A stretch of DNA of 41,761 bases from Nanobdellota archaeon. Its GTDB lineage: Archaea; Nanobdellota; Nanobdellia; Woesearchaeales; GW2011-AR4. The stretch spans positions 1 to 41,761 of the forward strand of contig JADFJW010000003.1 in NCBI GenBank assembly GCA_022565235.1, read 5' to 3'. A program made the position numbers and the translations under genes. Positions 27,060 to 35,584 of this stretch are shown here, piece after piece (the first letter of the stretch is position 1; the number at the start of each line of letters is the position of its first letter). A model generated the notes under the pieces. That model was given only the letters and a program-made list of their open reading frames with translations, was not told the DNA's origin and did not search any database.

Positions 27060-29270
27060 TTACTCCATAGGAACTGCTGACCATAGCGTCCAGTCATTGC
27101 TTGGCGCATACGCCCCAAAAACAAAGTATGGCGGCTTATTCTGGCCAAAATATGAGTATTGTATATCTGTCCATTTTTGAGGTATTTGCGGGCTCCCCAT
27201 ACCCATTCCATAAACATTGCTTCCAAACAATCTCCAGGTTTTCATCAAGCCATGAAAATCACTTAAATCAGTTGTTGCATCTGCCCCCGGTTCCACTGTT
27301 ATAGCTTTATCGTACCCATATTTTTTTAATATTGAAACTGTTTCTTTAATTGGAGCATTTCCCTGGCCAGGGCTTAGATGCTCATCCTGATAGCCATAAT
27401 TATCTGCAAGATGCACATTGCCGACCATTCCTTCTTTTGCCAAACTCTCCACTTGCTTTAGATACCAATCTTTGAATTTTGCATCATTATGCTCACGATT
27501 AAGTTTAGGATCCTCCTGCCAGAACTTTCTCCACATATTCAGATGTCCAGTATCCAGTGTAGCTTTAATGTGTGTTGCAGCAATTTTTTCCGCTTCTGCT
27601 CTGCTTATTCCGGCATAAAATGGATTTTCCTGCAGCATCCCTTTCAGTCCGGGCACTACTGCTTCAATTAACTTTTTTTCATCCATTTCAGTCGGCTTTC
27701 TGCTTACTCCCATCTGTATTCTAGGCTCTGTAAGCAGCTCAACCATCCTTTCTCTCGATTTTTTAATGACCCATTTTAATTCCTCTATATGGCCGCCGAA
27801 CCTTTCTGGAAACAGATTCTCAATATTAACTACAACCGGATTGTTGGGCTCTTTTGTCCTGCGCATAGCATGAATTCCTGCTTCAGCATACATCCTTGCA
27901 CCATGCTGCTCCAGCCTTTTTATCGGCGTTATCAGGTTTTTTGCAGTTTCTCGTGTATCCTCTGCTTGCTGTTCTTGGGAAGCTGAGGCTTGTCTTGAAT
28001 GTTCTAAGCTCCTTTGTGTGTCAATAATCTCTCTATCAATAATTTCTAAGGGATGTTGAGTATCAGTAGGTAGAAGCCCCAGGTTTGCAGAAATTGAATT
28101 AAAAGCTGGCTCTTGTTTCATTATTTTCCATTTTTCTTCATCTGGGATACTCTCATCAAGTTTTTGGTAAAATTCCCTTGCATTTCTTAATTTCTCTAAA
28201 GTTTCAATTTCTCTATCCACTCTTTGAGCGAATTGCAGTGCCCACCCACGCGCATGGCCTTCCTGTGTAAATAATGTTGCTCTTAAGAACTGCTCTTCAG
28301 GGTATATCTTATCATAAAAATTCGGCGCCTTTCCCTCCTTTTCCGTCATATATTTATTGTAATCATCTGCTTCCTTCTTGAAATAGTCAAAATGCCTCAG
28401 CACCGTATCAAATCTTCCTGTTTCTTTATTATATCTTGGAACTCTCCCCTTGGTAGGACTCCAGGAATCTATTATCTTTTCTCCTTCATAACCTATGTAG
28501 TCACCCTTTTTTATCAATGCCTTGTTTCCGTCTTGGTCAATCCCTTCGTAATCTTTTTCAGAAACTAACCAAACAGGATAAGCGACTAACCTGTCTTTTT
28601 CCACTGTCTCCATTTTCTGGCTGGTTCTTGCATCCAATAAGTCAAACTTTGCATCAAATTCTTGCGTATGAGACATTCTGAACATTAATCTTCCTGATTC
28701 ATCTCTGGCAAGGTTTAAATTATGGGTTTCATCATCCAGATGCATGTCTGTCATCGGCCTTTCAAATTCTCCGGAGTGCATTACTACACTGCCGCCCCCC
28801 ATATCCGCCTGAAAATCAATCGCCCTCTTTAATTCAAATAAATCCTGGTAAGCGCCTGGAACTGAGAAATTACCCCTCTCATCTCTACCCATCATCCCCA
28901 TAAGGCCAAAGCTGGCATGTGTATTGAATCTTACTTCATTAGCCATCTGCATTTCCCTTAAAGCCTGCCTTTGGTCTTCTCCATACATTTCCGGAGTTTG
29001 TTGATTTCTATTTCCTATTCTGTAGCCGGGGAATTGTATTTCCAGCTTGCCTGCACCCATTCTTATTTTCGAATATATTCCGGCTACATTAGATGCAGAG
29101 ATCCCCATAGGAACTGACATTCCGATATCCTGGATGCCTAAATTTACATCAGGCTCATTAGCCGGTTGCGCGCCATATGTTTCCGGTTCCATGGCATTAA
29201 AATAATCAACCATGGGATGGTGTCCATAATTAAGGTCTCCAAAGTTCATTTTTTGTACAATCCCGTACAA
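27060..29270 (-). CDS. Large TIM-barrel protein, xylose isomerase-like/AP-endonuclease-2-like superfamily, with a large insertion
   Basis: VVNIENLFPERFGGHIEELKWV, ATLDTGHLNMW, VGNVHLADNYGYQDEHLSPGQGNAPIKETVSILKKYGYDKAITVEPG; likely start MNFGDLNYGHHP. Confidence 0.7.
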   Translation of the reverse strand: MYGIVQKMNFGDLNYGHHPMVDYFNAMEPETYGAQPANEPDVNLGIQDIGMSVPMGISASNVAGIYSKIRMGAGKLEIQFPGYRIGNRNQQTPEMYGEDQRQALREMQMANEVRFNTHASFGLMGMMGRDERGNFSVPGAYQDLFELKRAIDFQADMGGGSVVMHSGEFERPMTDMHLDDETHNLNLARDESGRLMFRMSHTQEFDAKFDLLDARTSQKMETVEKDRLVAYPVWLVSEKDYEGIDQDGNKALIKKGDYIGYEGEKIIDSWSPTKGRVPRYNKETGRFDTVLRHFDYFKKEADDYNKYMTEKEGKAPNFYDKIYPEEQFLRATLFTQEGHARGWALQFAQRVDREIETLEKLRNAREFYQKLDESIPDEEKWKIMKQEPAFNSISANLGLLPTDTQHPLEIIDREIIDTQRSLEHSRQASASQEQQAEDTRETAKNLITPIKRLEQHGARMYAEAGIHAMRRTKEPNNPVVVNIENLFPERFGGHIEELKWVIKKSRERMVELLTEPRIQMGVSRKPTEMDEKKLIEAVVPGLKGMLQENPFYAGISRAEAEKIAATHIKATLDTGHLNMWRKFWQEDPKLNREHNDAKFKDWYLKQVESLAKEGMVGNVHLADNYGYQDEHLSPGQGNAPIKETVSILKKYGYDKAITVEPGADATTDLSDFHGLMKTWRLFGSNVYGMGMGSPQIPQKWTDIQYSYFGQNKPPYFVFGAYAPSNDWTLWSAVPME

Positions 29271-29357
29271 CAGTGTATTGGGGCATCTGCGATGCCCATA
29301 GACGGTACACTATTATGGGATTTTGTATGTTTGTTTTTAATTTTAGCTTACAAAACT

Positions 29358-30818
29358 TTACCAATTCAGCATATCATGATGTTTTTTAAAATGATGATAA
29401 ATTGTCCATGCTGTACTTTTTGCCGATGTTTCTGCGTTCCCTCTTGCCAATGTATCTCTCATCGCTTGTGTACTGCTCTTTTTTTTCGGCCTCGCTTCTT
29501 TTTTTGCTTTTTTTGCAGCGCCAAACAATTCTGAAAAACCCTTAAAAATTGAAGTGTAAGGGCTCATAAATGAAGAAGTCTTCTCAGCTTTTTTCTCAGT
29601 TTTTGCTCCGATTTCTTCCCCAGCTTCTTTTAGGTACCTCATCAATTCATCCCCTAAAGATTCCATTGCAGCCTTGACAGAAGCATCTATCACTCCCAAA
29701 AGCTGAAAATCTTCCAACTCTCGCATCTTTTTGTAATTTTCAACTTCCTGGTCAGACCATGCGTATACCCTAAAATCTATTTCAACTCTGCCGAGATGCA
29801 ATGGTCCTTTTTGATACTCCTGCTGGTAATTCATCTCCGGCCTGGTCCTAAATAAATAATGTATTAACAAGCATTGATTAAATGCCCCCGGTTTTCTTGC
29901 TAACAGCTCAACTTCCATCATAGAGCTTTCAAATGCAACCAGTAAATCAGGTGTTTCTGTCTTTGTTAAGTCTAGTTGCAAGCGCTGTATATTCCTTAAG
30001 TAAGGTTTTACCCAATGCATATACATCCTTATAACTTCATAATGCTGTCTTAGAAACTTTAATGTAAACACTCTCCTGTTTTTCATCTCCTCAAAAGTAT
30101 GCTCTTTCCATGCCAAAAATGTCCTTAATTTTCTTTTGAGCACTTCCCTTACCTTCCTGTTAAAAGCGCCTCTTTCTCTATCTACAACATCATCAGTATC
30201 CTCCTGTTTTTTTGGGTGTGTTGAGAAAAATAAATCAGGTAAGGTTGTAAACTGAACTTCCCGTGCCATACCATAAACAGATGCTGGATTTTTTGCGCCT
30301 TGCTCGACTAGGTCTACCCATATGCCTTTTAATGTTATTTCAGCGCTTTCAGAGCTTCTGCTTTTTGTAAAGCTGTCATTGTAATAGCTTAACCTCTCAT
30401 CCAGAATTCTTAGCTCCCTTACTAACTGGAACAACTCGCGAACCATTTTCCCTATAGTCGCCAGAAATTGAGATACCTTATCTTGCTGCAATCCTAATCT
30501 TTGCTGGGATGCTCCAAAAAAAGAGGAATTTTCAGCAGCCGCAAAAACATCTGTTATCTTATCAATAGTTGGAAAACCGGAAAAATACCTCAAATAATGC
30601 AGAATCCAGAAATATGGCTCCTCAATAGAAATATTATAGCCCTCATAATGTAACCTATATCTTCTTGCCGGATTGGGAAATCCTGTTTTAATATAAATGC
30701 CTCTTGTTTGCTCTGCAACTTCCTCATTTGTAAAACCAAATTTCTTCAGGTCAACAACTGTTACCATAACCATACTCACCCACAAAATTATATTTAATTT
30801 GTTGTAGATTCGTAGCAT
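29358..30818 (-). CDS. Conserved-looking large soluble protein of unknown function
   Basis: 486-aa ORF, non-repetitive sequence, Lys-rich C-terminal linker; no recognisable family. Confidence 0.6.
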   Translation of the reverse strand: MLRIYNKLNIILWVSMVMVTVVDLKKFGFTNEEVAEQTRGIYIKTGFPNPARRYRLHYEGYNISIEEPYFWILHYLRYFSGFPTIDKITDVFAAAENSSFFGASQQRLGLQQDKVSQFLATIGKMVRELFQLVRELRILDERLSYYNDSFTKSRSSESAEITLKGIWVDLVEQGAKNPASVYGMAREVQFTTLPDLFFSTHPKKQEDTDDVVDRERGAFNRKVREVLKRKLRTFLAWKEHTFEEMKNRRVFTLKFLRQHYEVIRMYMHWVKPYLRNIQRLQLDLTKTETPDLLVAFESSMMEVELLARKPGAFNQCLLIHYLFRTRPEMNYQQEYQKGPLHLGRVEIDFRVYAWSDQEVENYKKMRELEDFQLLGVIDASVKAAMESLGDELMRYLKEAGEEIGAKTEKKAEKTSSFMSPYTSIFKGFSELFGAAKKAKKEARPKKKSSTQAMRDTLARGNAETSAKSTAWTIYHHFKKHHDMLNW

Positions 30819-30925
30819 TGAACTGTAAATAATTATTATCTAATTCTAGTTACAATTCAATATACATCAAACCTCTCTTTCCCTATATACAGTATACTAA
30901 TTTGTATATTAATATAGTAATAGTA

Positions 30926-31034
30926 TTTAAAGGTTTTGGAAAATTTAATTTTCCAAGTATCGAAAAATTAAAAAATATTTTTCGGACCTTTAAACTAGAA
31001 AATACCTTTAGAATTTTTCGCTGTTTAAAGGTAT
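30926..31034. repeat. Three-way-junction-like palindromic intergenic element plus downstream hairpin
   Basis: TTTAAAGGT/ACCTTTAAA (30926-30934/30986-30994) enclosing TTGGAAAATTtAATTTTCCAA and CGAAAAAT/ATTTTTCG; followed by ATACCTTTA/TAAAGGTAT (31002-31010/31026-31034). Confidence 0.55.
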
Positions 31035-31054
31035 CTATGAAGATTAGGATGTTG

Positions 31055-31453
31055 TTAGAGCGGCATAATATCATTAGTATAATCACGCCTAAAAGTTTCA
31101 GCTGCTTCATAACCTATTTGTTCTGGTGAAGAATATTCCCTGTATTCATCTGGACGCACCATTTTGTTCCCTCTTATCTTAGCAAAATAAACATTCTGTT
31201 CTGGATTTGCACTTCCTATAGGAATCTCTACAGTAGTTTTAGTCCCAGAATATCGATCCTGGATAAGGAAGGTTAAAATCGGGCAATAACCATCCTCTCT
31301 TGCATTAACTTTTACCAATGTTTTTTCAGGAATTTTGCCATTTAGTCTACTTGCTACAGCTTCTTGGAAAGCTATCTCAACTCTTTGGCTTAAAGTTTCA
31401 CCACTTGCTCCATCAGCACCTTGTCCAGCAATAGATGTCATTTCTCCACTCAT
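31055..31453 (-). CDS. Small protein of unknown function
   Basis: 132-aa ORF, soluble composition, ATG start; no family recognised. Confidence 0.5.
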   Translation of the reverse strand: MSGEMTSIAGQGADGASGETLSQRVEIAFQEAVASRLNGKIPEKTLVKVNAREDGYCPILTFLIQDRYSGTKTTVEIPIGSANPEQNVYFAKIRGNKMVRPDEYREYSSPEQIGYEAAETFRRDYTNDIMPL

Positions 31454-31678
31454 TTTTCATAACCTCATAAATTTTTATTTCTTAGTATATCCTAGAATTT
31501 AGTTTTCAATTGAAAAGGCCCTTTGAGAATATACTAAATTTTTGGGCCTATAACAGCAGTAGAAGCAAAAGCAATAGATTCAAAGCTAACAATAACTTTG
31601 CAGAATTTAATTTTTTATTTATGTTAGCCATTTTTATAATTTTATACAAATGGGGTTTTGTATTTAAACTTTACGATT

Positions 31679-32890
31679 TCATAAGAACTTTACTAACTTA
31701 GATTGATTTTTAATTTCTTTTAATAACAATGATTTTTCTAGAATTCTGCTTAAATCCAGATCAAATTTCTTTTTAACTAGTTTCTTTGCGTATTCCAGCA
31801 TCAATTCTTTAGACGAGAATTCAATAGATCTAGATGCCATTGATTTTCTTGCAGCTTCTCTTGTTACCCATACCCCAAGCGGCAAAGTATAATCTCCAGT
31901 AACAAACCTCAATGCCAAGACGCTGCCTTGTCTTTTCATCTCATTTAATTTTTCCAGAATAGCTAATCTTACAGTATAATAACCGCCTGCTGTCTGCTCT
32001 GCATAGTATTTTCTTCCTTCATAAGGCTCATAATCTGTCATAGAATTATTTGGATTTGAAACTAAAGTCTCAAACAATTCATAGCTCCATACTTCCGGAA
32101 AGCATAGCATCAAATAATGATTTCCTAAATAGTTGCCAAAGAAAGCAGAATAATTGATCTGATTATACTCTTTTATTTTTTTAATCAAATGTTTTCCCAA
32201 TGTATCATCAGTAGCTGTAATAGACCATCTTGTTGGAACTAATTTTCTGTTTTTACCAAGACCCAATATACCAACACTCAAAATCTTAGATAAAAAATTC
32301 TCATCAAATTTATTCTCATACAAATAAATCAATGCCTCATTAGCCTTTAGATCAGTATCATAATGAACTTTCTGCACTTTTGTATGTATATTTGGATTTT
32401 CAGTTAACTTAGCTTTTTTCAGCTCTGCATACGGCCCGGTAGGAGCCATCAGATTATCATAGTTCATCCTGAAATGGGGTTTATCTTTTAGATTAATATC
32501 CATATCTACCGGTTTAGAAGCCATGCTCACTTCCTGATTTAACTCAAGAAATTTATTTCTCTGCTTTACGCTTATTTTTTCCCTTGAATTTATTAAAGAA
32601 GATCTTAAATCAACTATTTTCGGAATCTGGAAATTATTGACGGACCAGTATTTCGGAGCGTCATATAGCCATGTATCCTCAGTTTCTTCCGGCGGAGCTA
32701 AAATCCCGATGTTTATGGAAGGATAACCATACCTTCCGATGAACGGGGCAACACCCTCTGTCGAGAAGTTTTCTTTCACAATCCTGTTTTTTATCCTTAT
32801 CTGAGAATAAGCCTTTGCGCATATAGGGCAGTTATAATTACCACAATTAAACAAAGGATGGTTTTTAATATTGTATTTTGGAAGGTGCAT
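31679..32890 (-). CDS. nreA: Nre family archaeal DNA repair protein with C-terminal PIP-like motif
   Basis: N-terminal CGNYNCPICAKAYSQ; TEGVAPFIGRYGYPSINIGILAPPEETEDTWLYDAPKYW; ends QSKLVKFL (PIP-like). Confidence 0.88.
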   Translation of the reverse strand: MHLPKYNIKNHPLFNCGNYNCPICAKAYSQIRIKNRIVKENFSTEGVAPFIGRYGYPSINIGILAPPEETEDTWLYDAPKYWSVNNFQIPKIVDLRSSLINSREKISVKQRNKFLELNQEVSMASKPVDMDINLKDKPHFRMNYDNLMAPTGPYAELKKAKLTENPNIHTKVQKVHYDTDLKANEALIYLYENKFDENFLSKILSVGILGLGKNRKLVPTRWSITATDDTLGKHLIKKIKEYNQINYSAFFGNYLGNHYLMLCFPEVWSYELFETLVSNPNNSMTDYEPYEGRKYYAEQTAGGYYTVRLAILEKLNEMKRQGSVLALRFVTGDYTLPLGVWVTREAARKSMASRSIEFSSKELMLEYAKKLVKKKFDLDLSRILEKSLLLKEIKNQSKLVKFL

Positions 32891-32900
32891 AATTAATGCA

Positions 32901-32925
32901 AAGAATTTAGTTAATTTAAAGGTTT
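32901..32925 (-). promoter_or_regulatory. Promoter of nreA; 25-nt motif identical to 33856-33880
   Basis: AAGAATTTAGTTAATTTAAAGGTTT (plus strand); minus-strand AAACCTTTAAATTAACTAAATTCTT places a TATA-like box about 25-30 nt from the nreA ATG. Confidence 0.5.
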
Positions 32926-32943
32926 GGCTTTATCATAAAAATT

Positions 32944-33789
32944 TTACAAATATTTCTTATGCGCTCTGAGATATCTTCTGAAGAAATAATTGATGAAATC
33001 ATTTTCATCTTTGCTCAATGCATGATAGTAAGATTTCCTTTTTTTAGATTCTATGATCAACAATGGATAGTTGCTCTTTCTCAATATATGAGCGATAATC
33101 AGCCTTCCAATCCTGCCATTTCCGTCCCCAAAAGGGTGTATCATTTCAAATTTGTAATGTGCTCTCGCTGCTAGTTCAACGGGATTTAGAATTTTTTTAT
33201 TCTTATTGTACCATTTGAAAAATTCTTTTAAGAGCTGGTCTAAATCCTGCCAATCTGGCGCCCTATAACTGCCAACTCTGACTAAATAATCTCTTATTTT
33301 TCCAGAAATGTCCGGTTTTGTTTCAAAAAATACTTCTTTATGCCATTGCAGGATTTTTTTAAGAGACATTTCATTTTTTTCATTTAGCACTCTAAAAAAT
33401 ACTTTTGAATGATTTATTGTTTCTTGTATATCTCTTAATGGCTTATTTGGAGCTATCTTTCTTTTGATTATGTCTTTTGTTTCCTCCAAGGTTATTGTAG
33501 AACCCTCTATTGCATTTGTGTTATAAGTAAACTCAATTGAAAAATCCAATAAAATCTCTTTTTTTACTGATTCCGGATAATGTTTCCATTCTTTCCGGAA
33601 GTTCTTTTTTATGGTTTTTAGCTTTTTTATTAAGTCTTCCTGCATGCATCTATGTAAAAACGACTCTTTGATATCGTCAATATTGGCAGGTATTTTTTTG
33701 CCGAGATATTTCTCGCGGTGCACTACTTTACCTTCCACTCTGAAAGAATGGGCTAGATAATAGTAATTTTTATGTTTTACAATATTCAT
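32944..33789 (-). CDS. Fic-domain protein with N-terminal inhibitory motif (class II-like)
   Basis: Fic motif HPFGDGNGRIGR; inhibitory-helix motif TNAIEG matches (S/T)xxxE(G/N). Confidence 0.92.
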   Translation of the reverse strand: MNIVKHKNYYYLAHSFRVEGKVVHREKYLGKKIPANIDDIKESFLHRCMQEDLIKKLKTIKKNFRKEWKHYPESVKKEILLDFSIEFTYNTNAIEGSTITLEETKDIIKRKIAPNKPLRDIQETINHSKVFFRVLNEKNEMSLKKILQWHKEVFFETKPDISGKIRDYLVRVGSYRAPDWQDLDQLLKEFFKWYNKNKKILNPVELAARAHYKFEMIHPFGDGNGRIGRLIIAHILRKSNYPLLIIESKKRKSYYHALSKDENDFINYFFRRYLRAHKKYL

Positions 33790-33800
33790 GTCGGTAGTAG

Positions 33801-33851
33801 TACAATTACTTTTATTTAAATTTTGTGGTTTTTTGATAGAATGTAATTGTA
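33801..33851. promoter_or_regulatory. Inverted repeat flanking the TATA-like region of fic
   Basis: TACAATTAC (33801-33809) and GTAATTGTA (33843-33851), 9-bp perfect arms, bracketing ATTTAAAT. Confidence 0.4.
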
Positions 33852-33932
33852 TGGTAAGAATTTAGTTAATTTAAAGGTTTTGAAATAATATTAATAATCA
33901 CATTTATATATGAGGTTGGAATACAATTCAAA

Positions 33933-34958
33933 ATGCTAACACCAAAACAATATGAACAAATGAAAGATGAATTAGATAATTGCCAAAATCCTATTTTCTT
34001 CTTTGATGATGATCCGGATGGGTTGTGTGCTTTCCTGCTGTTTTATCGCTATAAAAAAGAAGGCCATGGCTTTGTTGTAAAAACACATCCTAAATTAGAT
34101 GCAAGATCTGCACCGAAAATAGAGGAATATGATGCAGACAAGGTTTTTGTTCTTGATGTAGCTAACTTAGAGCAGGATTTTATTGACGCTTCTAAAGTTC
34201 CGGTGATATGGATAGACCACCATGGACCGACTGAAAGAGACAATGTGAAATACTTTAACCCCCGGCTTAATGATAAAACCGCCAATATTCCGACAACATA
34301 CCTATGTTATAAAGTTGTTCAGCAGGATTTATGGATTGCGATGACCGGATGCATAGCAGATTATTATATGCCTGATTTTTTTGATGAATTTAAGGAAAAA
34401 TACTCTGACTTATTGAATGGCAAAAAAACTGTAGGAGACATCTATTTTGACAGCAGGATTGGAACTTTAATCAAGGTTCTTTCTTTCTGCTTGAAAGGTA
34501 AAACTGGCGATGTTTTGAAATGCATGAAAATCCTGACAAGGATAGAAAGCCCTTATGAAATACTAAACCAGGAAAGCGCAAAAGGAAAATTTATATTCCA
34601 AAGATATGAAAAGATAAATAAGATGTATGACAGTCTGCTGGATGATGCAGTTAAGGCAGAAGGAAAAGAAAAACTCATGGTATTTACTTATGAACATGAC
34701 AAGATGAGCTTTACCGGTGACTTATCCAATGAGTTATTGTACAAATTTCCGGATAAGGTAATTATTGTTGGAAGAAAGAAAGACGAGGATGTAAGGATGA
34801 GTATAAGGAGCAGGAACATCTTAATACCGCCAATCTTAGAAAAGTCTCTTGCAGGATTAGAGGGCTATGGCGGCGGTCATGAACATGCCTGCGGGGCAAA
34901 TATCAAGCAGGTAGATTTTAAGGAATTTGTTAAGAGAATGAATGAAAATATAACCTAA
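33933..34958 (+). CDS. DHH-family phosphoesterase (RecJ-like)
   Basis: FFFDDDPDGLCAFLLFYRY, KVFVLDVANLEQDF, VIWIDHHGP, C-terminal GYGGGHEHACGANI (DHHA1). Confidence 0.85.
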   Translation: MLTPKQYEQMKDELDNCQNPIFFFDDDPDGLCAFLLFYRYKKEGHGFVVKTHPKLDARSAPKIEEYDADKVFVLDVANLEQDFIDASKVPVIWIDHHGPTERDNVKYFNPRLNDKTANIPTTYLCYKVVQQDLWIAMTGCIADYYMPDFFDEFKEKYSDLLNGKKTVGDIYFDSRIGTLIKVLSFCLKGKTGDVLKCMKILTRIESPYEILNQESAKGKFIFQRYEKINKMYDSLLDDAVKAEGKEKLMVFTYEHDKMSFTGDLSNELLYKFPDKVIIVGRKKDEDVRMSIRSRNILIPPILEKSLAGLEGYGGGHEHACGANIKQVDFKEFVKRMNENIT

Positions 34959-35467
34959 ACCTTTAATCTCTCATTGATCATATTAACAATAAAATCTTTT
35001 TTATCCTTAAGGCCATGCCTTTTTGCATAAATCTCAAGATTTTCTTTTTTTATTTTGGAATTAAGCCTTGCAACCTTGTCATTTATCTTATTAATCCGGT
35101 TTATCACCATATTAAGCTTGCCTTCCATGCTCCTCGGGACCGAAATAACAAGTATCTTATCAAACGCTTCATTAATATAGAACAATTTACTGCCGCCAAA
35201 TGTTTTTTGCTCTGCCTTAATCATTTCTATCAATGCGGCATTTCTGCTCACCTTGCTTAAAGATATTATTACGGCTTCTTTGTAGGCTTTATTATTGATT
35301 AAGCTCAATTCTATTGCATCATTATTAGAATTAATGTCATTCAAAAATTCCTTAAATACCGGTTCATTATTTATATCCCTAAAATTAATATATTCTATAG
35401 AGTCTATGCTCCTATTTATGTCAATACTAGAAATAAGATTCCTATAAACAGGACCTTCTGCGTACAT
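34955..35467 (-). CDS. Protein of unknown function
   Basis: 170-aa ORF overlapping the DHH gene stop by 4 nt, convergent; helical charged C-terminus. Confidence 0.5.
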   Translation of the reverse strand: MYAEGPVYRNLISSIDINRSIDSIEYINFRDINNEPVFKEFLNDINSNNDAIELSLINNKAYKEAVIISLSKVSRNAALIEMIKAEQKTFGGSKLFYINEAFDKILVISVPRSMEGKLNMVINRINKINDKVARLNSKIKKENLEIYAKRHGLKDKKDFIVNMINERLKV

Positions 35468-35584
35468 CTAACACCCCCAATCAAAGTTTCATGCTTTCTT
35501 AATATATAAGGTTTTTGGGTGTTTTATGATTATTTGCGCAAAATAATTAAATTTATAAAGAAATTACTCATCTATACTTTTAAT

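Noticed and set aside
26942-27226. 94-aa minus-strand ORF overlapping the TIM-barrel gene 3' end
   Set aside because: Out-of-frame overlap with a convincing larger CDS and no domain features.
30902-31129. Overlapping 75-aa ORFs on both strands
   Set aside because: They are generated by the palindromic element and AT-rich sequence; no coding evidence.
31510-31701. 63-aa plus-strand ORF with a hydrophobic tail
   Set aside because: Lies over the inverted-repeat region and into the nreA 3' end; no start context or homology.
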